This document shows positions 7,550 through 16,880 of a stretch of 64,000 nt of DNA, piece after piece (within the stretch, counting starts at the first letter, position 1; the number at the start of each line of letters is the position of its first letter). The position numbers and the translations under genes are program-made. Under the pieces are notes generated by a model, which saw only the letters and a list, made by a program, of their open reading frames with translations, did not search any database and was not told where the DNA came from. The stretch is from JAKFEE01 sp036675815 (GTDB lineage: Bacteria > Pseudomonadota > Alphaproteobacteria > Rhodospirillales > Magnetospirillaceae), in contig JAKFEE010000050.1 of NCBI GenBank assembly GCA_036675815.1, forward strand, positions 1 to 64,000, read 5' to 3'.

Positions 7550-8583
7550 TGAGCGCCATCGCCAACATGAAAGAGCTGCTGGCGCGGGTCGCGGCGGGCG
7601 AGCGCCTGAGCGAGGGCGAGGCCGAGCGCGCCTTCGACATCATCATGTCGGGCGACGCCACCCCGGCGCAGATCGGCGGCTTCCTCATGGCGCTGCGCGT
7701 GCGCGGCGAGACCGTCGAGGAGATCACCGGCGCCACCCGCGCCATGCGGGCCAAGGCCATGCCCATGGCGGCGCCGGCCGGGGCCATCGACACCTGCGGC
7801 ACCGGTGGCGACGCTTCGGGCACCTACAACATCTCCACCGCCGCCGCCATCGTCGCCGCGGCCTGCGGCGTGCCGGTGGCCAAGCACGGCAATCGCGCCC
7901 TGTCGTCGAAGTCGGGCTCGGCCGACGTGCTGGCGGCGCTGGGCGTCAAGATCGACTGCGACATGGCGTTGGTGCAGCAGGCGCTGCGCGAGGCCAACAT
8001 CGGCTTCCTGATGGCGCCGCGCCACCATTCGGCCATGCGCCACGTCGCCGGCCCGCGCGTCGAGCTCGGCACCCGCACCATCTTCAACCTGCTGGGTCCG
8101 CTGTCGAACCCGGCCGGCACCCGCCGCCAGATCGTCGGCGTCTTCGCCGATCAGTGGCTGCGGCCGGTGGCCGAGACCCTGGGCCGCCTGGGTGCCGAAC
8201 GGGCGTGGGCGGTGCATGGCTCGGACGGCCTCGACGAGCTCACCACCACCGGCCCCTCGGCGGTGGCCGAATGGAAGGACGGCCGGCTGTCCGAGTTCGA
8301 GGTGACGCCGGAGATGGTCGGCCTGCGCCGGGCCAGCCCACAGGAGCTGAAGGGCGGCGACGCCGAGACCAACGCCGCGGCGCTGCACGCGCTGCTGGCC
8401 GGTGAGTCCGGCGCCTATCGCGACATCGTGCTACTCAACGCCGCCGCCGCCCTGGTGGTGGCCGACCGCGCCCTCGACCTTGGTGAAGGCGTCCTACTCG
8501 CCGCCGCCGGCATCGACGACGGCCGCGCACGCGTCACCCTCGAGCACCTGATCGCCATCACCAACAAGGACGTCGAGGCGTGA
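7549..8583 (+). CDS. trpD: Anthranilate phosphoribosyltransferase
   Basis: A 344-residue enzyme that transfers phosphoribose from PRPP to anthranilate, the second step of tryptophan synthesis. The helical N-terminal domain (SEGEAERAFDIIMSGDATPAQIGGFLMALR) binds anthranilate at the interface with the catalytic domain. The PRPP loop DTCGTGGDASGTYNIST and the KHGNRALSSKSGSADVL motif are both present and intact. Length is normal. It overlaps trpG by one base and trpC by four (GTGA). Confidence 0.96.
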   Translation: MSAIANMKELLARVAAGERLSEGEAERAFDIIMSGDATPAQIGGFLMALRVRGETVEEITGATRAMRAKAMPMAAPAGAIDTCGTGGDASGTYNISTAAAIVAAACGVPVAKHGNRALSSKSGSADVLAALGVKIDCDMALVQQALREANIGFLMAPRHHSAMRHVAGPRVELGTRTIFNLLGPLSNPAGTRRQIVGVFADQWLRPVAETLGRLGAERAWAVHGSDGLDELTTTGPSAVAEWKDGRLSEFEVTPEMVGLRRASPQELKGGDAETNAAALHALLAGESGAYRDIVLLNAAAALVVADRALDLGEGVLLAAAGIDDGRARVTLEHLIAITNKDVEA

Positions 8584-9371
8584 GCGACATCCTCGCCCGC
8601 ATCTGCGCCGACAAGCGTGACTACGTCGCCGGCTGCAAACAGCGACGGCCGCAGGCCGAGATCGAGCGGCTGGCGCGCGCCGCGGCGCCGGTGCGCGGCT
8701 TCGCCACCGCCCTTGCGGTCAAAGTGGCGGCCGGCGGCTACGGCCTGATCGCCGAGATCAAGAAGGCCAGCCCCTCGGCCGGCCTGATCCGCCCCGACTT
8801 CGACCCGCCGAGCCTCGCCAAGGCCTACGAGGCCGGCGGCGCCGCCTGCCTGTCGGTGCTGACCGACATTCCGTATTTTCAGGGCAGCGACGACTATCTG
8901 GTCGCCGCCCGCGCCGCCTGCACCCTGCCGGCGCTGCGCAAGGACTTCATGGTCGACGCCTATCAGGTGTTCGAGGCCCGCGCCCTGGGCGCCGACTGCA
9001 TCCTGGTCATCATGGCGGCGCTCGACGACACGCTGGCCGCCGAGCTCGAGGCGGTGGCCATGGAACTCGGCATGGACGTGCTGGTCGAGGTGCATGACGA
9101 AGCCGAGATAGCGCGCGCCCTGCGCCTGAAATCAACGCTGATCGGCGTCAACAATCGCAATCTCAAGACCATGGTCACCGACATCGCCACCACCGAGCGC
9201 CTCGCCGCCATGGTGCCTCCGGATCGCGTGCTGGTGGCGGAGAGCGGCCTCAAGGGTTCGGCGGAGCTGGCGCGGCTGGCGGCGTGCGGAGCCAAGCGCT
9301 TCCTGATCGGTGAGAGCCTGATGCGCCAGCCCGACGTGACCGCGGCGACGCGGGCGCTGCTGGGGAACTAG
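8580..9371 (+). CDS. trpC: Indole-3-glycerol-phosphate synthase
   Basis: A 263-residue TIM-barrel enzyme that closes the indole ring to give indole-3-glycerol phosphate. Signature stretches: LIAEIKKASPSAGLIR (beta-1 with the catalytic lysine), LPALRKDFMVDAYQV, ILVIMAAL, LVEVHDEAEI, IGVNNRNLKT and VAESGL. It starts with GTG at 8580 inside the trpD stop (GTGA overlap), which implies translational coupling. It is not fused to TrpF. A composite hairpin repeat follows it. Confidence 0.96.
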   Translation: MSDILARICADKRDYVAGCKQRRPQAEIERLARAAAPVRGFATALAVKVAAGGYGLIAEIKKASPSAGLIRPDFDPPSLAKAYEAGGAACLSVLTDIPYFQGSDDYLVAARAACTLPALRKDFMVDAYQVFEARALGADCILVIMAALDDTLAAELEAVAMELGMDVLVEVHDEAEIARALRLKSTLIGVNNRNLKTMVTDIATTERLAAMVPPDRVLVAESGLKGSAELARLAACGAKRFLIGESLMRQPDVTAATRALLGN

Positions 9372-9380
9372 GTTTCTTGC

Positions 9381-9454
9381 GTCACTCCCGCGAAAGCGGG
9401 AGTCCATTTTCCAGAGGCCTGTGTTCATGGATTCCCGCTTTCGCGGGAATGACG
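9381..9454. repeat. Composite hairpin repeat, family A
   Basis: ACTCCCGCGAAAGCGGGAGT and ATTCCCGCTTTCGCGGGAAT, inverted with respect to each other and bounded by CGTCA and TGACG. The inner spacer contains TTTTCCAGAGGCCTG, which is repeated in the copy at 44967-45040. It runs up to the moaC ribosome site. Confidence 0.85.
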
Positions 9455-9474
9455 AACAAACAATGGATCGAATC

Positions 9475-9951
9475 ATGGCCGAATTCACCCATTTCGACGC
9501 CCAAGGCAACGCCGTCATGGTCGACGTCTCCGACAAGGACGTCACCGAGCGCACCGCCACGGCCAAGGGCCGCGTGCTGCTGGGGGCGGAAACCATGCGC
9601 CTGATCCTGGCCGGCGGCCTCAAGAAGGGCGACGTGCTGAGCGTGGCGCGCTTGGCCGGCATCATGGGCGCCAAGCGCACCCCCGACCTCATCCCGCTGT
9701 GCCATCCCCTCGCCCTGACCTCGGTCACGGTCGAGCTGTCCTGCGACAGCGAGGCCAATGCCGTCGACATCGCCGCCACTTGCAAGCTCAAGGGCCGCAC
9801 CGGCGTCGAGATGGAGGCGCTGACCGCCGTCTCGGTGGCGGCGCTGACCGTCTATGACATGTGCAAGGCGGTCGACAAGGCGATGCGCATCACCGACATT
9901 CGCTTGGTGCACAAGTCGGGCGGCAAGTCGGGAACCTACGAGGCGGATTGA
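9475..9951 (+). CDS. moaC: Cyclic pyranopterin monophosphate synthase
   Basis: A 158-residue enzyme that, with MoaA, converts GTP to cyclic pyranopterin monophosphate, the first step of molybdenum cofactor synthesis. Family motifs: THFDAQGNAVMVDVSDK at the N-terminus, PDLIPLCHPLALT (active-site histidine), GRTGVEMEALTAVSVAALTVYDMCKA and KSGGKSG at the end. The ATG at 9475 has GGA 7 bases upstream; an in-frame ATG at 9463 is the alternative. Its stop overlaps moeA (TGATG). The trpC-moaC-moeA order is usual in alphaproteobacteria. Confidence 0.95.
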   Translation: MAEFTHFDAQGNAVMVDVSDKDVTERTATAKGRVLLGAETMRLILAGGLKKGDVLSVARLAGIMGAKRTPDLIPLCHPLALTSVTVELSCDSEANAVDIAATCKLKGRTGVEMEALTAVSVAALTVYDMCKAVDKAMRITDIRLVHKSGGKSGTYEAD

Positions 9952-11144
9952 TGATTTCGGTCGAGGAAGCGCGGGCGAAGGTTCTGGCGGGCATCCGCCC
10001 GGTCGGGGCGGAACAGGTGAGCGTGATGCAGGCGGGCGGCCGCGTGCTGGCCGAGCCGGTGGCGGCGCGGGTCAGCCACCCGCCCGTCGATGTCTCGGCG
10101 ATGGACGGCTATGCCGTGCGCGCCGCCGACGTCGCCACGGCCCCGGCCAAGCTGGCGCTGCAGGGCGAGTCCGCGGCCGGCCGCCCCTATGACGGCACGC
10201 TGCGCCCGGGCTGCACCGTGCGCATCTTCACCGGCGCCCAGATTCCCGCCGGCGCCGACGCCGTCATCATGCAGGAAGACGCCGCGCGCGACGGCGAGGC
10301 GGTCGAATTCCGCGTCGTGCCGCGCGTCGGCCAGCACATCCGCCGCGCCGGCCTCGATTTCGCCGCCGGCCAGACCCTGCTCGAGCCGGGGCGGCTGTTG
10401 ACCGCCCGCGACGTCGGCCTGATCGCCGCCACGAACGTGCCGTGGGTCCTGGTCAAGCGCCGCCCGCGCGTCGCCATCCTGTCCACCGGCGACGAGATCA
10501 AGATGCCGGGCGACCCGCTGGCGCCGGCGCAGATCATCGGCTCCAACGGCCTCGCCCTGGTGGCCTTCGTCGAGGCTCTGGGCGGCGAGGCGATCCTGCT
10601 GGGCACGGCGCTCGACACCATGGTGTCGCTGCAGGCGATGCTGGCCGGCGCCCGCGGCGCCGACCTGCTGCTGACCTCGGGCGGCGCCTCGGTCGGCGAT
10701 TACGATCTGGTCAAGGACGCCATCGGCGCCGGCATGGCGCTGGATTTCTATAAAGTTGCGATGCGCCCGGGCAAGCCGCTGATGTTCGGCCGCATGGGCG
10801 AGATGCCGGTGCTCGGCCTGCCCGGCAATCCGGTGTCGGCCCTGGTCTGCGCCGAGATGTTCCTCGGCCCGGCGATGCGGCGGATGCTCGGCCTGGCGGC
10901 CGAGGTGCGCACGGTATCGGCGGTGCTGGGGCGCGACCTGCCGGCCAATGATTTGCGCCAGGACCACCTGCGCGCCAGCCTCGCCCACGACGAGGCCGGC
11001 CGCCTGATCGCCATGCCCTTCGACACCCAGGACAGCGCCATGCTGGCCAGCCTGGCCCGCGCCGACGCCCTCCTCATCCGCCCGCCGCACGCGCCGGCGG
11101 CCACGGCCGGCGACCCGGTGCGGGTGATCCCGCTGGGTGTATAA
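9951..11144 (+). CDS. moeA: Molybdopterin molybdotransferase
   Basis: A 397-residue protein that inserts molybdate into adenylated molybdopterin, the last step of molybdenum cofactor synthesis. Domains in order: an N-terminal region with the conserved VDVSAMDGYAVRAAD motif, an inserted beta domain (TVRIFTGAQIPAGADAVIMQED), a MoCF-binding domain with STGDEI and LTSGGASVGDYD, and a C-terminal beta barrel. The substrate loop RPGKPLMFG and the LPGNPVSA motif are intact. It is translationally coupled to moaC by a one-base overlap. Confidence 0.95.
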   Translation: MISVEEARAKVLAGIRPVGAEQVSVMQAGGRVLAEPVAARVSHPPVDVSAMDGYAVRAADVATAPAKLALQGESAAGRPYDGTLRPGCTVRIFTGAQIPAGADAVIMQEDAARDGEAVEFRVVPRVGQHIRRAGLDFAAGQTLLEPGRLLTARDVGLIAATNVPWVLVKRRPRVAILSTGDEIKMPGDPLAPAQIIGSNGLALVAFVEALGGEAILLGTALDTMVSLQAMLAGARGADLLLTSGGASVGDYDLVKDAIGAGMALDFYKVAMRPGKPLMFGRMGEMPVLGLPGNPVSALVCAEMFLGPAMRRMLGLAAEVRTVSAVLGRDLPANDLRQDHLRASLAHDEAGRLIAMPFDTQDSAMLASLARADALLIRPPHAPAATAGDPVRVIPLGV

Positions 11145-11166
11145 AGGCGGTCAGCATGTTTAAACG

Positions 11167-11279
11167 ACACGGATGAACACGGATCAAGTATTCGATTACA
11201 CGAATGGCCACGAATAAACACGAATAGGCGGACGCGAATGCAGGCAATATTCGTGGCCATTCGTGTTCATCCGTGTTCT
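11167..11279. repeat. Inverted repeat of the ACACGGATGAACACG family, without a gene
   Basis: The left arm contains ACACGGATGAACACG and, after a 21-base interruption, AATGGCCACGAATA; the right arm is the complement, TATTCGTGGCCATT then CGTGTTCATCCGTGT. The sequence resembles the arms around the GxxExxY gene at 21200-21663 in style (short ACACGAA-type periodicity) but encloses no reading frame. Confidence 0.7.
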
Positions 11280-11293
11280 AAGGAAAGTTCTCC

Positions 11294-11320
11294 GTCACTC
11301 CCGCGAAAGCGGGAGTCCAT
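11294..11320. repeat. Single hairpin repeat, family A
   Basis: GTCACTCCCGCGAAAGCGGG with its AGTCCAT tail is one half of the composite repeat seen at 9381-9454. Confidence 0.8.
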
Positions 11321-11356
11321 TCCGCCGCCGATTTCGCGGAATCGCGCATAGCGCCG

Positions 11357-11815
11357 TCAGCCGCCGACCGGCAGGATCGAGCTGCGCTTGACCTGGCGCA
11401 GGGCGAAGCTCGAGCGCACCTGGCGCACCCCCGGCATGTGGATGAGGTCGCCGCGCAGGAAGCGGTCGAAGGCGTCGATGTTCTTGCAGATGACGTGCAG
11501 CAGATAGTCCTGCTCGCCGCTCATGGCGAAGCACTCGACCACCTCGGTGCGCTCGGCGATGGCCGCCTCGAACGGCGCCGCCTGGTGCAGGTCGAGGGTG
11601 ACGCTGACGAAGACGTTGAGGTCGAGGCCCAGCGCCCCGGGGTCGACGATGGCGGCGTAGCGGCTGATCACCCCCGCCTCCTCCAGCGCCTTCACCCGCC
11701 GCCAGCACGGCGAGGTCGACAGGCCGACCCGCTCGGCCAGTTCCGAGACGGGAATGCGCCCGTCACGCTGCAGTTCGGCCAGGATTCGCCGGTCGAAGGC
11801 ATCGAGAGCGGTCAT
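11357..11815 (-). CDS. Lrp/AsnC-family transcriptional regulator
   Basis: A 152-residue feast/famine regulator. The N-terminal helix-turn-helix reads LDAFDRRILAELQRDGRIPV then AERVGLSTSPCWRRVKALEE; the C-terminal RAM domain (VFVSVTLDLHQAAPF, FAMSGEQDYLLHVIC) binds an amino-acid effector. GGAGGAA precedes the ATG at 11815. It is divergent from the indolepyruvate oxidoreductase gene across a 221-base gap, the usual placement for a Lrp-type regulator of its neighbour, so an aromatic amino acid is the likely effector (inference). Confidence 0.92.
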   Translation of the reverse strand: MTALDAFDRRILAELQRDGRIPVSELAERVGLSTSPCWRRVKALEEAGVISRYAAIVDPGALGLDLNVFVSVTLDLHQAAPFEAAIAERTEVVECFAMSGEQDYLLHVICKNIDAFDRFLRGDLIHMPGVRQVRSSFALRQVKRSSILPVGG

Positions 11816-12036
11816 CGCGAAAAATTCCTCCCATTGTGCCGGCTCTGCACGGCCGTGTTTTGCGCGAATCATGCCATTTGGGGAAGAAGATCGCAAACAT
11901 CGTTCCGGGCGGTGCCGCTACAGTGACAGTTCTGAGCAGAGCGCCAAGAACATACGCCGACAAAGAGATGGGGCGCCGCAACAAGCGGTGATCCCATAAA
12001 AGATACAGGCGGTTACGACCTGTGGGGAGGATGGCG

Positions 12037-15000
12037 ATGACTGCGGTAGCATCGCTCGACGACCGCTATGGCGTCGAGAACGGGAGCGTGTTTCTTACCG
12101 GCATTCAGGCGCTGGTGCGGCTGCCGATCGCCCAGCGTCAGCGCGACCGCGCCGCCGGGCTCGACACCGCCGGCCATGTCAGCGGCTATCGCGGCTCGCC
12201 TTTGGCCGGCATCGACAAGGCTTTCTGGGAGGCCGGGCCGCTTCTCGCCGCCCACGACATCACGGTGCAGCCGGCCATCAACGAGGAGATGGCGGCGACC
12301 ATCCTGATCGGCACCCAGCAGGCGGCCATCTATCCCAACCCCAGGCGCGCCGGCGTCTTCGGCCTGTGGTACGGCAAGGGTCCCGGCCTCGACCGCGCCA
12401 GCGACGCGCTCAAACACGCCAATTCGGTGGGCAGCTCGGCCAAGGGCGGCGTGCTGGTGGTGGCCGGCGACGACCACGGCGCGGTGTCGTCGAGCATGGC
12501 GCATCAGTCGGAACAGCTGATGATGTCGTGGCTGATGCCGGTGCTCAACCCGGCCAGCGTCGGCGAGTACATCGAGCTCGGCCTGATGGGCTGGGCGATG
12601 TCGCGGTTCTCGGGCTGCTGGATCGGCTTCAAGGCGGTGACCGAGACCGTCGAATCGGCATCGACGCTGAGCGTTTCCGCCGAACATCCGCGGATCCTGC
12701 TGCCGCAGGACTTCGCCATGCCGCCCGGCGGGCTGAATATCCGCGGCGCCGATACGCAGCTGGCCCAGGAAGAGCGCCTGCACCGCTACAAGCTGCCGGC
12801 CGCCCTCGCCTTCGCCCGCGCCAACCGCCTCGACCGCATCGTGCTCGACAGCCGGAACGCCCACACCGGCATCGTCGCCACCGGCAAGGCCTACACCGAC
12901 CTGCGCCAGGCCATGCAGGATCTGGGCATCGACGACGCGGCGGCGGCGCGTCTGGGATTGCGGCTGTACAAGGTGGCGCTGAGCTGGCCGCTGGAGCCGC
13001 AAGGCGCGCTGGAATTCGCCCGCGGCCTCGAGCGCGTGCTGGTCATCGAGGAAAAGCGCGGCGTCATCGAGCCGCAGTTGAAGGAGCTGCTGTACGGCCT
13101 GTCGTCCGGTCAGCGGCCAGAGATCCACGGCAAGACCGATCCGGCCGGCAGGCCGCTGCTGCCGACCTATGGTGAGCTCGACCCCGAGCAGGTGGCCAAG
13201 GCGCTGATCTCCGTGCTCGATGCGCCGCCGGAATTGGCGTCACGCTTCCGCGAACGTCTGGCCTTCCTGGCCGACAAGGAAAAGGAGGTCGCCAGCGCCA
13301 CCCAGGCGGTCCGCCAGCCCTATTTCTGCTCCGGCTGCCCCCACAACACCTCGACCAAGGTGCCCAGCGGCCATCAGGCCTTCGCCGGCACCGGCTGCCA
13401 TCTGATGGCACTGTGGATGGACCGCAACACCACCAGCATCCTGCAGATGGGGGCGGAAGGCGCCAACTGGATCGGCATGGCGCCCTATGCCGAGGCCAAG
13501 CACATCTTCCAGAATCTCGGCGACGGCACCTATGTGCATTCCGGCGCCTACGCCATCCGCCAGGCGGTGGCCGCCGGCGCCACCATGACCTATAAAATCC
13601 TGTTCAACGACGCCGTCGCCATGACCGGCGGCCAGCCGGTGGACGGCGGCCTGACGGTGCCGCGCCTCACCCAGCAACTGCACCATGAGGGCGTCGCCCG
13701 CATCGCCGTGGTCACCGATCATCCCGAGAAATACGAGGGCGTCACCTTGGCGCCGGGCGCGACCGTCCACGACCGTCGCGACTACGACGCCGTGCAGCGC
13801 CAGTTCGCCGCGCTCGAAGGGGTGACGGCGATCGTCTACGATCAGGTCTGCGCCGCCGAGAAGCGCCGCCGCCTGCGCCGCGCCCGCCAGACGCCGCCGC
13901 GGCGCGCCTTCATCAACACGGCGGTGTGCGAGGGCTGCAACGACTGCGTCGCCACCTCGAATTGCCTGGCGCTGAAACCGGTGCCGACGCCGTTCGGACT
14001 CAAGAGGGCCATCGACCAGTCGGCGTGCAACACCGACTTCGCCTGTGTCGAGGCCTTGTGCCCGGCCATCGTCACCGTCGAGGGGGCGCTGCGGCGGCCG
14101 ACGGCGGCGGCGTGGCGGGACCACGCCCTGCCCGCGCCGAAGCTGCCCGCGCTCGGCGACGGCATGGGCATCCTGATCACCGGCATCGGCGGCACCGGCG
14201 TCGTCACCATCGGCCAGCTGCTGGGCTGGGCGGCGCATGTCGAAGGCAAGGCCGCCTCGGTGCTCGACTTCACCGGCCTGTCGCAGAAGGGCGGCGGCGT
14301 GCTGACCCATGTGCGGCTGGCGCCCGCCGCCGACATGCTGCATTCCGCCCGTCTGAACGTTGGCGCCGCCGACGTCGTGCTGGCCGGCGACATGGTGGTC
14401 ACCGCCGGCGCCGTCCCCCTGGCCCGCTTCCGCCGCGGCAAGACCCGCGCCATCGTCAACGACGACATCGCCCCCACCGCCGCGACCATGCGCAATCCCG
14501 CCGGCATCCCTGAGCGCGAGCCGCTGCGCCGCATCCTCGGCGCCGCCACCGACGATCGGGCGGAGTTCGTGCCGGCGGCCGCGCTGGCCGAGGCGCTGTT
14601 GGGCGATACGCTCTACACCAACATCTTCCTGCTGGGTTTCGCCTGGCAGAAGGGGCTTCTGCCGCTGAGCGAAACCGCCCTGCATCGCGCCATCGAGCTC
14701 AACGGCCGCGAGGTCGAAGAGAACAAGCGCGCCTTCGCCTGGGGCCGCCTCGCCGCCCATGATGCGACGGCGGCCCGTCAGGCCGCAGGCTTGACCGCGC
14801 CGGCACCGGAAACGCTGGACGAGATGGTGGCCCGTCGCGCCGCCCATCTCGCGCAGTACCAGGATGCCGCCTATGCCGAGCGCTACCGCCGGCTGGTCGC
14901 CACCGCCGCCGAAGCCGACCGGCGCCTGTGGGGGCAGCAGCGCCAGGAGCTGACGCGTGCCGTCGCCAGCGGCTATCACCGCCTGCTCGCCTACAAGGAC

Positions 15001-15459
15001 GAGTACGAGGTGGCACGGCTGCTCACGGGTGACGATTTCGCCGACCAACTCGGCCGCCAGCTCGAGGACGGCTACCGGGTTCATGTCCACCTGGCCTCGC
15101 CCTTCGACCGCGAGGGGCGGCCGCGCAAGGGCCGCTATGGACCCTGGGCGCTGATCGCCCTACGCCTGCTCGCCCCGCTGCGGCGGCTGCGCGGCACCGC
15201 CTTCGACCCCTTCGGCGCCATGGCCGAACGCCGCACCGAGCGGCGATTGATCGCCGAATACGAGACCAATGTCGGACTCGTCCTCACCAAACTTTCCGCC
15301 GATAATTACGAAACCGCCGTCGCGCTCGCCGCCTTGCCTGAGGAGGTACGCGGGTTCGGCAGCAACAAGATGGCCGCCATCGCCCGGGCTTCCGCGCGCA
15401 AGGCGGCGCTGCTCGCCAGGTTCAACGAATCGGCTTGCCGCGATCTGGCGGCCGAATGA
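12037..15459 (+). CDS. Indolepyruvate ferredoxin oxidoreductase, fused alpha-beta form
   Basis: A 1140-residue thiamine-diphosphate enzyme that oxidatively decarboxylates aryl pyruvates, mainly indolepyruvate, to the acyl-CoA while reducing ferredoxin. Order: a pyruvate-oxidoreductase N-terminal domain (GYRGSPLAGIDKAFW, INEEMAATILIGTQQA), a TPP-binding domain (CSGCPHNTSTKVP, GMAPYAEAKHIFQNLGDGTY), a cysteine-rich 4Fe-4S region (CEGCNDCVATSNC near residue 632, then CNTDFACVEALCP), and the gamma-type domain (ITGIGGTGVVTIGQLLGWAA). The ATG at 12037 is favoured by GGGGAGG 6 bases upstream; ATG 12031 or GTG 12022 are possible. It heads a cluster with a TrpB-like protein and an aminotransferase. 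Confidence 0.93.
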   Translation: MTAVASLDDRYGVENGSVFLTGIQALVRLPIAQRQRDRAAGLDTAGHVSGYRGSPLAGIDKAFWEAGPLLAAHDITVQPAINEEMAATILIGTQQAAIYPNPRRAGVFGLWYGKGPGLDRASDALKHANSVGSSAKGGVLVVAGDDHGAVSSSMAHQSEQLMMSWLMPVLNPASVGEYIELGLMGWAMSRFSGCWIGFKAVTETVESASTLSVSAEHPRILLPQDFAMPPGGLNIRGADTQLAQEERLHRYKLPAALAFARANRLDRIVLDSRNAHTGIVATGKAYTDLRQAMQDLGIDDAAAARLGLRLYKVALSWPLEPQGALEFARGLERVLVIEEKRGVIEPQLKELLYGLSSGQRPEIHGKTDPAGRPLLPTYGELDPEQVAKALISVLDAPPELASRFRERLAFLADKEKEVASATQAVRQPYFCSGCPHNTSTKVPSGHQAFAGTGCHLMALWMDRNTTSILQMGAEGANWIGMAPYAEAKHIFQNLGDGTYVHSGAYAIRQAVAAGATMTYKILFNDAVAMTGGQPVDGGLTVPRLTQQLHHEGVARIAVVTDHPEKYEGVTLAPGATVHDRRDYDAVQRQFAALEGVTAIVYDQVCAAEKRRRLRRARQTPPRRAFINTAVCEGCNDCVATSNCLALKPVPTPFGLKRAIDQSACNTDFACVEALCPAIVTVEGALRRPTAAAWRDHALPAPKLPALGDGMGILITGIGGTGVVTIGQLLGWAAHVEGKAASVLDFTGLSQKGGGVLTHVRLAPAADMLHSARLNVGAADVVLAGDMVVTAGAVPLARFRRGKTRAIVNDDIAPTAATMRNPAGIPEREPLRRILGAATDDRAEFVPAAALAEALLGDTLYTNIFLLGFAWQKGLLPLSETALHRAIELNGREVEENKRAFAWGRLAAHDATAARQAAGLTAPAPETLDEMVARRAAHLAQYQDAAYAERYRRLVATAAEADRRLWGQQRQELTRAVASGYHRLLAYKDEYEVARLLTGDDFADQLGRQLEDGYRVHVHLASPFDREGRPRKGRYGPWALIALRLLAPLRRLRGTAFDPFGAMAERRTERRLIAEYETNVGLVLTKLSADNYETAVALAALPEEVRGFGSNKMAAIARASARKAALLARFNESACRDLAAE

Positions 15460-15502
15460 TAAGACAGGGCCCGCAAGCGCGGGTCATGCGAGGGAGGAGT
15501 TC

Positions 15503-16867
15503 ATGAGCGAGAGCACCAAATATCTGCTGGACGAGAGCCGGATTCCGAAGGCGTGGTACAACCTCGCCGCCGACCTGCCGGTGCCGCTGCCGCCGCCTTT
15601 GCATCCCGGCACCGGCCAGCCGATCGGCCCCGCCGACCTGGCGCCGATCTTCCCCATGGCGGTGATCGAGCAGGAGGTGTCGACCGAGCGCTGGATCGAC
15701 ATCCCCGAGCCGGTGCGCGAGGTCTACCGGCTGTGGCGGCCGGCGCCGCTGGTCCGCGCCCGGCGCCTGGAGAAGGCTTTGGGCACCCCGGCCAAGATCT
15801 ACTTCAAGTACGAGGGCGTCAGCCCGTCGGGCAGCCACAAGCCCAACACCTCGGTGCCGCAGGCCTGGTACAACAAGAACGAGGGCGTCAAGCGCCTGAC
15901 CACCGAGACCGGCGCCGGTCAGTGGGGCTCGAGCCTGGCCTTCGCCGGCTCCCTCTACGGCCTCGAGGTCGAGGTGTTCATGGTCAAGATCTCCTACCAG
16001 CAGAAGCCCTATCGGCGGGCGCTGATGGAGACCTACGGCGCCACCTGCATCCCCAGCCCGTCGACAATGACCCAGGCCGGGCGCGCCATCCTCGACGCCC
16101 ATCCCGATTCCACCGGCAGCCTAGGCATGGCCATCTCCGAGGCGGTGGAGCGCGCGGTGCAGCGCGACGACACCAAATACGCCCTCGGCAGCGTCTTGAA
16201 CCACGTGCTGCTGCACCAGACGATCATCGGCCAGGAGACGATGGAACAGATGGCGATGGCCGGAGACGAGCCCGACGTCATCATCGGCTGCACCGGCGGC
16301 GGCTCCAATTTCGCCGGCCTCGCCTTCCCTTACCTGCGCGAGAAGCTCAAGGGCAAGAGCATGCGCGTCGTCGCCGTCGAGCCGTCGTCGTGCCCGACCC
16401 TGACCAAGGGCCGCTACGCGTACGACTTCGGCGACACCGGCCACCTGACGCCCTTGGTCAAGATGCACACCCTGGGCTCGACCTTCGTGCCGCCCGGCTT
16501 CCACGCCGGCGGCCTGCGCTACCATGGCATGGCGCCGATGGTCAGTCACGTCAAGGAACTCGGCCTGATCGAGGCGCGCTCCTATGCGCAGACGCCGTGT
16601 TTCGAGGCGGCGGTGCAGTTCGCCCGCTCGGAAGGCATCGTGCCGGCACCGGAGTCGTCGCACGCGGTCCGCGCCGCCATCGACGAGGCCCTGCGCTGCA
16701 AGGTCGAGGGCAAGGCCGAGACCATCCTGTTCCTGCTGTCCGGCCACGGCCATTTCGACATGCAAGCCTATACCGACTACTTCGCCGGCAAGCTCGCCGA
16801 CGTTCCCTACGACGAGGAAGAACTGCAGCAGGCGCTCGCCGAACTGCCCAAAGTGGCGGCCGAGTAG
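15503..16867 (+). CDS. TrpB2-type tryptophan synthase beta-like PLP enzyme
   Basis: A 454-residue fold-type II PLP enzyme of the TrpB2 branch, longer at the N-terminus than the TrpB1 that pairs with TrpA. The PLP lysine lies in EGVSPSGSHKPNTS, the glycine-rich phosphate site is GCTGGGSNF, and TETGAGQWGSSLAFA is typical. TrpB2 enzymes condense indole with serine without needing TrpA and have been proposed to salvage indole; some deaminate serine. No trpA lies nearby; instead it sits 43 bases after the indolepyruvate oxidoreductase and before an aminotransferase, which suggests work in aromatic amino-acid turnover. GGGAGGAG precedes the ATG. Confidence 0.92.
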   Translation: MSESTKYLLDESRIPKAWYNLAADLPVPLPPPLHPGTGQPIGPADLAPIFPMAVIEQEVSTERWIDIPEPVREVYRLWRPAPLVRARRLEKALGTPAKIYFKYEGVSPSGSHKPNTSVPQAWYNKNEGVKRLTTETGAGQWGSSLAFAGSLYGLEVEVFMVKISYQQKPYRRALMETYGATCIPSPSTMTQAGRAILDAHPDSTGSLGMAISEAVERAVQRDDTKYALGSVLNHVLLHQTIIGQETMEQMAMAGDEPDVIIGCTGGGSNFAGLAFPYLREKLKGKSMRVVAVEPSSCPTLTKGRYAYDFGDTGHLTPLVKMHTLGSTFVPPGFHAGGLRYHGMAPMVSHVKELGLIEARSYAQTPCFEAAVQFARSEGIVPAPESSHAVRAAIDEALRCKVEGKAETILFLLSGHGHFDMQAYTDYFAGKLADVPYDEEELQQALAELPKVAAE

Positions 16868-16880
16868 AGGTATGCGTTCC

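Noticed and set aside
13240..15090. A 616-codon frame opposite the indolepyruvate oxidoreductase gene
   Set aside because: Low-complexity Gly/His/Gln/Arg composition without family motifs, fully inside a confident gene.
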